DNA of 64,000 nucleotides from Halomonas sp. YLGW01 (GTDB taxonomy: Bacteria; Pseudomonadota; Gammaproteobacteria; Pseudomonadales; Halomonadaceae). Made by a program: the position numbers and the translations under genes. The first letter of the stretch is position 1; every line of letters starts with the position of its first letter. The DNA lies in contig NZ_CP062005.1 of NCBI RefSeq assembly GCF_014840935.1, positions 1 to 64,000 of the forward strand, written 5' to 3'. This document shows, piece after piece, positions 50,556-58,517 of this stretch. The notes below the pieces were generated by a model. That model had not been told where the DNA came from. It worked only from the letters and a program-made list of their open reading frames with translations, and ran no database searches.

Positions 50556-50957
50556 CATGAAACGGCCCGCTCAGTGAGCGGGCCGTTGTTGTGTAGAGCA
50601 GGACTTCGAATGAGATCAGCCGCGCAGGTCATCGACGCCGACGGTATCGGGTACGAACCAGCGCACGTCGCGCAGATCCTTCTCGATCAGGTGATCGACC
50701 TTAAGCAGGGTGGCGAAGATCGCCATCCGAACCGGGATGCCGTTGTCGGTCTGGCGGAAGATCGCCAGGCGCGGGTCGCCGTTCAGATCCACGTCCAGGT
50801 CGTTGGCCTCGGGGCGGCTGTCCCGGGGCAGCGGGTGCATGACGATGGTGTCGCGGTTGCAGTAGCGGTCCATGAAGGCGCGATCGACGGTGAAGTCGCG
50901 CGACAGGCCACCGAAGCTTTCGCTCATCTCGGCGGTGAAGCGCTCCTTCTGGATGCG
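50556..50957. repeat. Direct repeat, right copy (terminator plus pyrB 3' end)
   Basis: This is the intact counterpart of the decayed copy at 41366-41715, same orientation. It contains the terminator and the last roughly 110 codons of pyrB. The left edge is sharp at the hairpin; upstream sequences of the two copies do not match. About 9.2 kb separates the copies. Confidence 0.88.
50561..50587. terminator. Terminator of pyrB
   Basis: AACGGCCCGCT (50561-50571) pairs with AGCGGGCCGTT (50577-50587) around CAGTG; on the minus strand the stem ends in TTT. It follows the pyrB stop by 28 bases. Confidence 0.78.
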
Positions 50958-51647
50958 GGTGGTGTAGACCACGTCCAGGTCGCTGAAGTCGCTGGCCAGG
51001 CTCTCGCGGGTCTCGACCCGGTGGCCGCGGTTGCTGACCAGGTCGATCAGGTGGCGCGGCATCTCGAGTCCCGGCGGGGCCACCAGGGTGATACGCATCG
51101 GCTCGTACAGCGACAGCAGCTTGATCAGCGAGTGCACGGTGCGTCCGTATTTCAGGTCGCCGGTCAGCAGGATATGGGCGCCTGAAAGCGACTTGCCGAG
51201 CCGGGTGAATTCCTTGTCGATGGTATAGAGATCGAGCAGCGCTTGGCTGGGGTGCTCGCCGGGGCCGTCGCCACCGTTGATCACCGGCACGTTGGTGGCC
51301 CGGGCAAACTCGGCCACCGCGCCCTGTTCCGGGTGGCGCAGCACGATGGCGTCGCAGTAGCCGCTCATCACCCGGCTGGTGTCGTAGAGGGATTCGCCCT
51401 TGGCCATCGATGAGAAGGTGAAGCCGGTGGTGTCGCACACGCTGCCGCCGAGCCGGCTGAAGGCGGCGTGGAAGCTGACGCGGGTGCGGGTACTGGCCTC
51501 GAAGAACAGGTTGCCGAGCACCGCCCCCTCCAGCACGCGGGTGACCTTGCGGCGTTGGGCGATCGGCTCCATCAGCGCGGAGACGCGCATCAGGTGATCG
51601 ACATCGTCGCGTGACAGGGAATCGACGGAGAGCAGGTGGGAACTCAT
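50616..51647 (-). CDS. pyrB: Aspartate carbamoyltransferase
   Basis: PyrB condenses carbamoyl phosphate and aspartate, the first committed pyrimidine step. The 343-residue protein has the carbamoyl-phosphate motif STRTR (52-56), HPSQALLDLYTI, the aspartate-binding HPLPRDSRPEAN and a C-terminal tail longer than E. coli PyrB (311). No pyrI lies next to it. It sits right of the signalling region rather than beside ruvX, as would fit a Pseudomonas-like order, with a decayed copy of its 3' end 9 kb away. Confidence 0.94.
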   Translation of the reverse strand: MSSHLLSVDSLSRDDVDHLMRVSALMEPIAQRRKVTRVLEGAVLGNLFFEASTRTRVSFHAAFSRLGGSVCDTTGFTFSSMAKGESLYDTSRVMSGYCDAIVLRHPEQGAVAEFARATNVPVINGGDGPGEHPSQALLDLYTIDKEFTRLGKSLSGAHILLTGDLKYGRTVHSLIKLLSLYEPMRITLVAPPGLEMPRHLIDLVSNRGHRVETRESLASDFSDLDVVYTTRIQKERFTAEMSESFGGLSRDFTVDRAFMDRYCNRDTIVMHPLPRDSRPEANDLDVDLNGDPRLAIFRQTDNGIPVRMAIFATLLKVDHLIEKDLRDVRWFVPDTVGVDDLRG

Positions 51648-51767
51648 CGCGGGCCTCGGCTGGCTGGATACGGTGGCGCTAGTGTACTCCCCGCGGCGCC
51701 ACGCTTCAGCCTCGATGCATCGCGCGTCCGGCGCCTGGGGCCGGACGCCGTGACGCAGGCATGCCGA

Positions 51768-52604
51768 TCACCGGGGGCGTCGGCCGCCGGGACGCCGGCC
51801 GCCCAGCAGGGCGGTGATCTCGTCGGCCGCCTCGCGCACCAGTTGGCCCAGCTCGTTGAGGCGCGCCTCGGGGATGCGGGCCATGGGCCCGGAGACCGAA
51901 ATCGCCGCCAGCGGCCGGCCGTGTTCGTCGTGAATCGCCGCGGCCACGCAGTGCAGGCCGATGGCGTGTTCCTCGCGATCGCAGGCATAACCTGCGTGGC
52001 GGATCTCGGCCATCGCCGCCTCGAGCGTGGCGGGGGTATCCAGGCTATTGGGGGTCACGCGGGGCAGGCCATGGGCGTCGAGGATGCGGGCCACCTCGGC
52101 CTCGGGCAGCCAGGCCAGCAGCGCCTTGCCGACGCCGGAGGCGTGCATCGGCGCCCGTGAGCCCAGCCTCGTGATCATGCGCATCATCTGCGGCGACTCG
52201 GTCTGAGCCAGGAAGACCGCCTGGCCGCTGTCCTCGATGCCGAGGTTCGCGGACTCGCCGCTGGCCTCGGTCAGCCGGCGCAGGAAGGGGCGGGCGGTGG
52301 CGACCAGATCGCGGGCCTCGAGGAAGGCGTTGCCGATGCGGAACGTCTTGACGTCGATGCGCCAGCGGCCCAGCGCCGTCTCCTGGGTGATGAAGCCCTG
52401 GCCGTGCAGGGCCTGCAGCAGCCGGTGAGTGGTGGAGGGGGCGAGCTCCATGCGCGCGGCGATGTCCGAAAGCGCCAGTCCCTGGGGCTCCACGGCCAGC
52501 ACCTCCAGGATGTTCAGCCCGCGCACCAGCGACTGGCTGTGGCCGCCGCCGCTCTTTGCCGTGCCGGCGGGGCGTCCCACCGTCTTGCGTTTTCCGTCTG
52601 TCAC
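51768..52604 (-). CDS. IclR-family regulator, likely of urate/allantoin catabolism
   Basis: A 278-residue IclR regulator with an N-terminal winged helix (SLVRGLNILEVLAVEPQGLA; SDIAARMELAPSTTHRLLQALH) and an effector domain (SRAPMHASGVGKALLAWLPE; DREEHAIGLHCVAAAIHDEHGRPLAAISVSGPMARI). Its neighbours are uraD, uraH, puuD and puuE, so control of purine catabolism, like AllR or related regulators, is inferred. The effector could be a pathway intermediate such as glyoxylate, as in AllR, but that is not visible here. An inverted repeat is upstream at 52665-52695. Confidence 0.88.
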   Translation of the reverse strand: MTDGKRKTVGRPAGTAKSGGGHSQSLVRGLNILEVLAVEPQGLALSDIAARMELAPSTTHRLLQALHGQGFITQETALGRWRIDVKTFRIGNAFLEARDLVATARPFLRRLTEASGESANLGIEDSGQAVFLAQTESPQMMRMITRLGSRAPMHASGVGKALLAWLPEAEVARILDAHGLPRVTPNSLDTPATLEAAMAEIRHAGYACDREEHAIGLHCVAAAIHDEHGRPLAAISVSGPMARIPEARLNELGQLVREAADEITALLGGRRPGGRRPR

Positions 52605-52664
52605 GCCGTGCTCCTCATGGCCTGCCTGATCGGCTACAGGATACCGTCTCGATGATGGGCTGTC

Positions 52665-52695
52665 GTGAAAACGGAAACGCCTTCCACCTTTTCAC
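52665..52695. promoter_or_regulatory. Imperfect inverted repeat upstream of the IclR gene
   Basis: GTGAAAA (52665-52671) and TTTTCAC (52689-52695) enclose GGAA (52673-52676) and TTCC (52682-52685). The nested arms are slightly asymmetric. It lies between the uraD 3' end and the iclR start and is a plausible IclR autoregulatory site. There is no experimental basis. Confidence 0.35.
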
Positions 52696-52768
52696 TAGCG
52701 GTGATCACTGCAGGTTTTCGCGACAGACAGGCGGCACCGTCCATGTCCCCACCACCGATCTTGGAGCG

Positions 52769-53338
52769 TCACTCCCCGGGCAGGCTCTGCGCCCCTTGCT
52801 CAGCGGCGCGTGTCTCGAGGCGCAGTCGTGCGATGCGATGGATCTGGGCGATGGCGGTGCGGCGCTCCTCATCCGGGGTGTTGTCGAGCCGAGCCTCGAA
52901 GGCCGAGAGGATGGCGTGGCGATCCTGGCCCTTGACCGCGATCACGAAGGGAAAGGCGAAGCGCGCCTGGTAGGCCGCATTGAGGCGAGTGAAACGCGCA
53001 AGCTCCTCGGGGGTACATTGGTCCAGGCCGGCCCCGGCCTGCTCTTTTCGCGAGTCGTCGGTGAGCTCGCCGGCCAGCGCCGCCTTGCCGGCGAGGTCCG
53101 GGTGGGCGCGGATCACCGCGAGCTGCTGTTCTTCGCCCGCCGCATCGAGCACGGCGGCGAGACGCCGGGCGAGGCCGTCGACACTATCGTCCTCCGGGCC
53201 GAGGCCCTGATCCCAGGCCGCCGCGGCGATCCAGGGCGAGCGCTCGTAGAGATCGCCGAAGCGGGCCATGAAGGCTTCGCGGTCGAGGGTGCTGGGGCGA
53301 GGGTGCAGCGGCAGGCTAGTGGAGGGGCGGTCGGCCAT
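52769..53338 (-). CDS. uraD: OHCU decarboxylase
   Basis: UraD decarboxylates 2-oxo-4-hydroxy-4-carboxy-5-ureidoimidazoline to S-allantoin. The 189-residue protein has the family's catalytic and structural blocks: FGDLYERSPWIAAAAWDQG, IRAHPDLAGKAALAGELTDD with the conserved histidine, and ARFAFPFVIAVKGQDRHAIL. Normal length. It reads opposite to uraH, sharing a 97-base upstream region. Confidence 0.94.
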   Translation of the reverse strand: MADRPSTSLPLHPRPSTLDREAFMARFGDLYERSPWIAAAAWDQGLGPEDDSVDGLARRLAAVLDAAGEEQQLAVIRAHPDLAGKAALAGELTDDSRKEQAGAGLDQCTPEELARFTRLNAAYQARFAFPFVIAVKGQDRHAILSAFEARLDNTPDEERRTAIAQIHRIARLRLETRAAEQGAQSLPGE

Positions 53339-53435
53339 GGTGGCTCCTTTGCGCGGCGGCAGAAGATATGCGATACATTAACTGTATACAATAACCAGGG
53401 GCGAGACACGCCCCGACCTATCCACAGGAGGTCTC
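53339..53435. promoter_or_regulatory. Divergent control region uraD/uraH
   Basis: 97 bases between uraD (-) and uraH (+). It contains an AT-rich core, ATACATTAACTGTATACAAT (about 53373-53392), with an ATAC/GTAT inverted repeat and a TATACA-type -10 for uraH. A strong AGGAGG-type ribosome binding site (caggagg) precedes the uraH ATG. Probably the regulator target for the urate genes. Confidence 0.5.
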
Positions 53436-53786
53436 ATGGGGTATCTGACCACCCATGTGCTCGATACTGCCCGCGGCCGCCCGGGCCGCGGTATCCGTCT
53501 CGAGCTCTTTCGCCTCGACGGCGAGACCCGCACCCGGCTCACCGAGGCCGTGACCAACGCCGACGGCCGCTGCGATGCGCCGCTGCTCGAGGGTGACGTC
53601 TTTACCGAAGGCGAGTACGAGCTGCTCTTCCATGCCGGTGACTACCTGTGCGAGTCGACACAGGCGGCCTCGGGCGTCTTCCTCGAGCGCATCCCGCTGC
53701 GCTTTCGGGTCAGCGCCGCCGACGAGCACTACCACGTGCCGCTGCTGCTCTCGCCCTACGGCTACACCACCTATCGCGGCAGCTGA
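53436..53786 (+). CDS. uraH: 5-hydroxyisourate hydrolase
   Basis: UraH (transthyretin-related) hydrolyses 5-hydroxyisourate to OHCU. The 116-residue product has LTTHVLDTARGRPGRGIRLE, the central DGRCDAPLL and the diagnostic C-terminal tetrapeptide YRGS, plus HYHVPLLLSPYGYTTYRGS. It begins the plus-strand uraH-puuD-puuE run. Confidence 0.96.
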   Translation: MGYLTTHVLDTARGRPGRGIRLELFRLDGETRTRLTEAVTNADGRCDAPLLEGDVFTEGEYELLFHAGDYLCESTQAASGVFLERIPLRFRVSAADEHYHVPLLLSPYGYTTYRGS

Positions 53787-53807
53787 CGCTCCCCCCGAGA
53801 GAGACTC

Positions 53808-55010
53808 ATGGACTACCTTCACGACTGGGCCAACCTGCTGCTGCGCTGGGGCCATCTGATCGTCGGCGTGGCCTGGATCGGCGCCTCCTTCTACTTCAAC
53901 TGGCTCGAGAACCACCTCGAGCGCCAGAACGCTTCCCTGGGCGACGGCGTGGCCGGCGAGCTGTGGGCGATCCACGGCGGCGGCTTCTACCACCTGCAGA
54001 AGTACGAGCTGGCGCCGCCGAGCCTTCCCGAGCCCCTGCACTGGTTCAAGTGGGAGGCCTACACCACCTTCCTGACCGGCTTCGCGCTGCTGTGGGTGGT
54101 CTACTACCTGAATGCGGGCACCATGCTGCTGCCGCCGGGCTCGACGCTTGTGCCCTGGCAGGGCGTGCTGCTGGGGCTCGGGGTCGTGTTCGGCGCCTGG
54201 TTCGTCTACGACGCCCTGTGCCGAAGCCCGCTGGGTCGCCGCCCGGCCTGGCTGGCGATGGTGGGCTTTGTGCTGCTGATCGCGCTGACCTGGGGGCTGA
54301 TGCAGGTCTTCAGCGGGCGCGCTGCTTATCTTCATGTCGGGGCGGCGATCGGCACCTGCATGGTGGCCAACGTCTTCCGGGTGATCATCCCCGGCCAGAA
54401 GGCGCTGGTGAGCGCGATGCAGACCGGCGCCGAGCGGGACCCGGCCCACGGCCGCCATGCGCTGCTACGCTCGCGACACAACAACTACCTGACCCTGCCG
54501 GTGCTGTTTCTGATGATCAGCAACCATTACCCCATGACCTACGCGTCCGAGTGGGGCTGGCTGGTGCTGGCCGGGCTGATGGTCTTCAGCGTGCTGGTGC
54601 GTCACTACTTCAATGTTCGTCATCTGGCCGGACGCAAGGTGTGGGTGCTGCCCGCCGCCGGCCTGGCACTGGTGACCCTGATGGCGGCGATGGTGCCTGA
54701 GCCGGCCCCGTCTCGCCAGGCGGCCGGGAACGGAGCGCCAGAGGTCGCCTTCGGCGAGGTGGCCGCCATCGTCGAGGAGCGCTGTGCCGGCTGCCACGCC
54801 GCCGAGCCGAGCTTCGGCGGCTTCGCCGCGGCACCGGCGGGCGTGGCGCTGGACACCGGTGAGCAGATTCGTCGTCACCTCAAGGACATCCAGCGGGTCG
54901 CGGTCACCAGCCGCTATATGCCGCTGGGCAACGTGACCGGCATGACCGACGTCGAGCGGGCCACCCTCGGCGCCTTTATCGCCGCCCCCTCACCCGCGCC
55001 CGGGAGCTGA
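53808..55010 (+). CDS. puuD: Membrane urate oxidase with cytochrome c domain (PuuD)
   Basis: PuuD oxidises urate to 5-hydroxyisourate at the inner membrane, passing electrons to the chain rather than making H2O2. The 400-residue protein has about eight membrane spans (WGHLIVGVAWIGASFYFNWL first) with histidines that are likely haem ligands, and a periplasmic C-terminal c-type haem domain with C326-A-G-C-H330. A methionine ligand may be in SRYMPLGNVTGMTD. No separate cofactor-independent uricase (UOX) is in the window. Confidence 0.93.
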   Translation: MDYLHDWANLLLRWGHLIVGVAWIGASFYFNWLENHLERQNASLGDGVAGELWAIHGGGFYHLQKYELAPPSLPEPLHWFKWEAYTTFLTGFALLWVVYYLNAGTMLLPPGSTLVPWQGVLLGLGVVFGAWFVYDALCRSPLGRRPAWLAMVGFVLLIALTWGLMQVFSGRAAYLHVGAAIGTCMVANVFRVIIPGQKALVSAMQTGAERDPAHGRHALLRSRHNNYLTLPVLFLMISNHYPMTYASEWGWLVLAGLMVFSVLVRHYFNVRHLAGRKVWVLPAAGLALVTLMAAMVPEPAPSRQAAGNGAPEVAFGEVAAIVEERCAGCHAAEPSFGGFAAAPAGVALDTGEQIRRHLKDIQRVAVTSRYMPLGNVTGMTDVERATLGAFIAAPSPAPGS

Positions 55011-55013
55011 ACC

Positions 55014-55958
55014 ATGACCGATGACAGAACCCGACCGGCAAGCCTCGGCGGCTATCCCCGCGACCTGATCGGCTACGGCCGCACGCCGCCCCAGGCCAAC
55101 TGGCCCGGGCGAGCCCGGATCGCCGTGCAGTTCGTGCTCAATTATGAAGAAGGCGCCGAGAGCTGCGTGCTGCACGGTGACAGCCACTCCGAACAGTTTC
55201 TCTCCGAGATCGCCGGCGCCGAGGCCTATCCCGACCGCCACCTGAGCATGGAGTCGAACTACGAATACGGCTCCCGAGCCGGGGTGTGGCGGGTACTGCG
55301 CGAGTTCGAGCGCCGCGGCCTGCCGCTGACCGTATTCGGCGTCGCCATGGCCCTGGAGCGCCATCCGGAGGTGGCGAAGGCCTTCAAGGAGCTCGGCCAC
55401 GAGGTGGCCTGCCATGGTTACCGCTGGATTCATTACCAGAACGTGCCCGAAGCGGTCGAGCGCGATCACCTCGAGCGCGCGCTTTCGATCTTCGAGTCGC
55501 TCTACGGCGAGACGCCGCTTGGCTGGTACACCGGCCGCGACAGCCCCAATACGCGGCGGCTGCTGCTCGATCGGGGCGGCTTCCTCTACGACAGCGACTA
55601 CTACGGCGATGACCTGCCGTTCTGGACCGATGCCCAGGACAGCCAGGGGCAATCGCATCGCCACCTGATCGTGCCCTACACCCTGGACACCAACGACATG
55701 CGCTTCGCCTCGCCGACCGGCTTCGATCACGGGGAGCCGTTCTTCCAGTACCTGCGCGACGCCTTCGACGTGCTCTACGCCGAGGGCGAGGACACGCCGA
55801 AGATGCTCTCGATCGGCCTGCACTGCCGACTGATCGGACGCCCCGGCCGCTTTCGGGCGCTGCAGCGTTTCCTCGATCATCTCGAGGCCCATGACCGGGT
55901 GTGGATAACCCGGCGTGTGGATATCGCGAGGCACTGGCAGGCCGAGCATCCGGCCTGA
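55014..55958 (+). CDS. puuE: Allantoinase PuuE
   Basis: PuuE opens allantoin to allantoate. It belongs to the polysaccharide-deacetylase-like, cofactor-independent allantoinases, not the amidohydrolase AllB. The 314-residue protein has RDLIGYGRTPPQANWPG, QFVLNYEEGAESCVLHGD, FGVAMALERHPEVAKAFKEL, HGYRWIHYQ, and WYTGRDSPNTRRLL. Length is typical (about 308). It is 3 bases after puuD. Confidence 0.94.
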   Translation: MTDDRTRPASLGGYPRDLIGYGRTPPQANWPGRARIAVQFVLNYEEGAESCVLHGDSHSEQFLSEIAGAEAYPDRHLSMESNYEYGSRAGVWRVLREFERRGLPLTVFGVAMALERHPEVAKAFKELGHEVACHGYRWIHYQNVPEAVERDHLERALSIFESLYGETPLGWYTGRDSPNTRRLLLDRGGFLYDSDYYGDDLPFWTDAQDSQGQSHRHLIVPYTLDTNDMRFASPTGFDHGEPFFQYLRDAFDVLYAEGEDTPKMLSIGLHCRLIGRPGRFRALQRFLDHLEAHDRVWITRRVDIARHWQAEHPA

Positions 55959-56362
55959 ATGGCGCCTTGGTCGGACCATGGTCCTGGCGCGAGTATCATG
56001 AACCTGGTGGAAGGCCCCGTTCGCAGGCTCTGTTCGTAGCCTCTTCGCCAAGTCATGAGCGTGGCTTGGGCTCGTGTGAAGGGGCGCGGCGCGCGGCGAT
56101 GGTGCCCCGTATCCGTGCCATCTGATGGCGCAAGCGACTTTTTGCGCGCACTCAATCCGTGCGTCTGGTGTCCTGCGTTGGTCGTGGAGTGATCGCTCTG
56201 TGGCCGTGAATTTTGGCTAATTGACTGAATTGGCGCCATTAGCGCGGCAGTTGGCGTCTCGCTTGCAGGGTTGTGAGTGAAACGATGGTTTCTCAGGAAG
56301 TGGATAAGTTGCCGATCGTTTCTTTTCCTGCACAACAATGTAAGCTCATCAGGAGATTCGTC
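55959..56362. other. 404-base gap before the ABC importer
   Basis: No gene is supported here. A 12-base palindrome, GGACCATGGTCC, is at 55973-55984. The central part is locally AT-richer around 56200-56240 (TTTTGGCTAATTGACTGAAT), with a weak gctaat/attagc repeat (56216-56243) that could take a regulator. I see no convincing promoter. A 5' leader of the importer operon or a lost gene are both possible. Confidence 0.5.
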
Positions 56363-57178
56363 ATGTTTGCCTTTACCAAGAACCGATTCTGTCGCCAGGC
56401 CGTGCTGGCGCTCTGCTGCACCGTTGTCACAGGGCTTGCCGCCGTCTCGACCCAGGCCAGCGACCTGGAGACCATCGAGCAGCGCGGTACGCTGCGGGTC
56501 GCCGTGCCGCAGGATTTCCCGCCGTTCGGCTCGGTAGGCACCGACCTCCAGCCGCAGGGCTATGACATCGATATGGCGCACTATCTGGCCGATCAGATGG
56601 AGGTCGACCTGGAGCTGGTGGCCGTGACCAGCGCCAACCGCATCCCGTTTTTGCAGACCGACAAGGTCGATCTGGTGATTTCGAGCCTGGGCAAGAACCC
56701 CGAGCGCGCGGCGGTGATCGACTTCACCGAAGCGTATGCGCCCTTCTTCCTCGGTGTCTTCGGTACCCCCGAGGCGGATGCGATCGAAGCGCCGACCGGG
56801 CTGTCCGGCAAGACCGTCGGCGTGACCCGCGGCTCGGTCGAGGACATGGAGCTTTCCGAGCTGGCCCCGGATGACACCACCATCCAGCGTTTCGAGGACA
56901 ACGCGACGACCATTTCCGCGTTTCTCTCCGGGCAGGTCGACTATATCGCGACCGGCAATGTGGTGGCCGCCCAGATCGCCGAGCGTAACACCGAGCGCGC
57001 GCCGACCATGGTCTTGCGCATCAAGAACTCGCCCTGCTACATCGGCCTGAGCCAAGACAACCTGGCGTTGAAGGACAAGGTCAATGACCTGATAGAGCAG
57101 GCCAGGCAGGACGGCAGCCTGGAAGCGATGTCGCAGCAGTGGTTCCACACCGCACTGCCCGACGATCTGTCCAGCTGA
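56363..57178 (+). CDS. Amino-acid-type ABC transporter substrate-binding protein
   Basis: A 271-residue periplasmic binding protein of the polar amino acid family (SBP_bac_3). A signal peptide (AVLALCCTVVTGLAAVSTQA, cleavage after QA) is followed by IEQRGTLRVAVPQDFPPFGS and YDIDMAHYLADQMEVD. The arginine-containing ligand-binding pattern of the family is plausible but not certain. AGGAGA (56351-56356) precedes the ATG. Its position between puuE and allE suggests uptake of a purine-pathway ureide or an amino acid, which is inference. Confidence 0.9.
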   Translation: MFAFTKNRFCRQAVLALCCTVVTGLAAVSTQASDLETIEQRGTLRVAVPQDFPPFGSVGTDLQPQGYDIDMAHYLADQMEVDLELVAVTSANRIPFLQTDKVDLVISSLGKNPERAAVIDFTEAYAPFFLGVFGTPEADAIEAPTGLSGKTVGVTRGSVEDMELSELAPDDTTIQRFEDNATTISAFLSGQVDYIATGNVVAAQIAERNTERAPTMVLRIKNSPCYIGLSQDNLALKDKVNDLIEQARQDGSLEAMSQQWFHTALPDDLSS

Positions 57179-57186
57179 ACGGGTGA

Positions 57187-57864
57187 ATGACCATGACGCT
57201 GGATTTCTCCACGCTGCTGCCGTATTCGGGCGAGATCCTGGAAGGGCTGGTGACGACGCTGTGGCTGACGGTCGTCACTACCTTCGCTGGTATCGCGCTG
57301 GCGATCGTCGTCGCCTATGTACGTGACCTGGGGTCGGGCATCACGAGCCGCCTGCTGGGCGGCTATGTCGAGGTGGTGCGCAACACCCCGTTCATCGTGC
57401 AGCTGTTCTTTCTGTTCTTCGGCCTGCCGGCGCTGGGCGTGCCGATCAGTGCGACGGTCGCGGCCCTGCTGGCGATGATCTTGAACCTGGGCGCCTACAC
57501 CGCCGAGATTCTGCGCGCGGGGATCGACTCGACCGTCCGCGGCCAGCATGAGGCCTCGCGTGCGCTGGGACTTTCCCGCCTGCAGAGCTATCGCCATGTG
57601 GTACTGGTGCCGGCCTTTTCGCGGGTTTATCCGTCGCTGATCAGCCAGTGCATCATCGTGATGCTGGGCTCGGCGGTGGTATCCCAGATCTCGGTCTTCG
57701 ATCTGACCTATGCCGCGAATTTCATCCAGTCACGGAATTTCCGCGGCTTCGAGGTCTATCTGGTGGTGACGCTGATCTATCTGCTGCTGGCGGTCGGTAT
57801 GCGGCTCTCGTTCGAGCTCGTCGGGCGGCGCCTGTTCGCCTTCCGCCAAGGAGGTTCGGCATGA
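57187..57864 (+). CDS. ABC transporter permease (HisM/GlnP type)
   Basis: A 225-residue inner-membrane permease with about five spans. LPYSGEILEGLVTTLWLTVV and the family EAA loop (RGQHEASRALGLSRLQSYRHVVLVPAF) mark it as an amino-acid ABC permease. ATG 57187 and ATG 57193 are both possible. It overlaps the second permease (ATGA). Confidence 0.9.
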   Translation: MTMTLDFSTLLPYSGEILEGLVTTLWLTVVTTFAGIALAIVVAYVRDLGSGITSRLLGGYVEVVRNTPFIVQLFFLFFGLPALGVPISATVAALLAMILNLGAYTAEILRAGIDSTVRGQHEASRALGLSRLQSYRHVVLVPAFSRVYPSLISQCIIVMLGSAVVSQISVFDLTYAANFIQSRNFRGFEVYLVVTLIYLLLAVGMRLSFELVGRRLFAFRQGGSA

Positions 57865-58517
57865 CGGATTTCACGCTGTGGGACATCGTCCGCAACCTGC
57901 TGCTGGCCGGGCGCTGGACGGTGGTGCTGTCTCTGATCGCCTTCATCGGCGGAGCCGCGGTCGGGCTGGTGTTGACCCTGCTGCGCATGGGCGGGCTGAA
58001 GCCGATTCGCTGGCTGATCCGGCTCTACGTCGATGTGTTCCAAGGCACGCCGCTGTTGATGCAGCTGTTCCTGGCCTATTTCGGTGCGGCGGTGCTGGGG
58101 TTCGACGTCTCCGCCTGGACCGCGGCCAGTGTGGCGCTGACGCTGTTTACCAGCGCCTTCCTGTGCGACATCTGGCGCGGCTGCGTCGAGGCGGTGCCCA
58201 GCGGCCAGTGGCAGGCGTCTCGCGTCCTCGGGTTGAACTACCTGCAGTCGATGCGCCATGTGATCCTGCCTCAGGCGCTGCGACTGGCTGTGCCCCCGAC
58301 GGTCGGTTTCTCCGTACAGGTCATCAAGGGCACTGCCCTGGCCTCGGTGATCGGCTTCGTCGAGCTGACCAAGGCCGGCACCATGCTCAACAATGCGGCC
58401 TTCGCTCCCTTCACCATCTTCGCGCTGGTGGCGCTCGGATACTTCATTCTCTGCTATCCGCTGTCCCGCTACGCCCGTTATCTGGAGAAACGACTCTATG
58501 GCGCTGGTATCCGTTAA
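57861..58517 (+). CDS. ABC transporter permease (HisQ/GlnP type)
   Basis: A 218-residue second permease of the importer. It has IVRNLLLAGRWTVVLSLIAF, DVFQGTPLLMQLFLAYFG, and the EAA loop SGQWQASRVLGLNYLQSMRH. AAGGAGG (57848-57854) precedes ATG 57861. It likely forms a heterodimer with the preceding permease. Confidence 0.9.
   Translation: MTDFTLWDIVRNLLLAGRWTVVLSLIAFIGGAAVGLVLTLLRMGGLKPIRWLIRLYVDVFQGTPLLMQLFLAYFGAAVLGFDVSAWTAASVALTLFTSAFLCDIWRGCVEAVPSGQWQASRVLGLNYLQSMRHVILPQALRLAVPPTVGFSVQVIKGTALASVIGFVELTKAGTMLNNAAFAPFTIFALVALGYFILCYPLSRYARYLEKRLYGAGIR

Noticed and set aside
55973-55984. 12-bp palindrome after puuE
   Set aside because: It is too short and common for a GC-rich genome, with no U-tract or promoter, so it is not called a terminator or operator.
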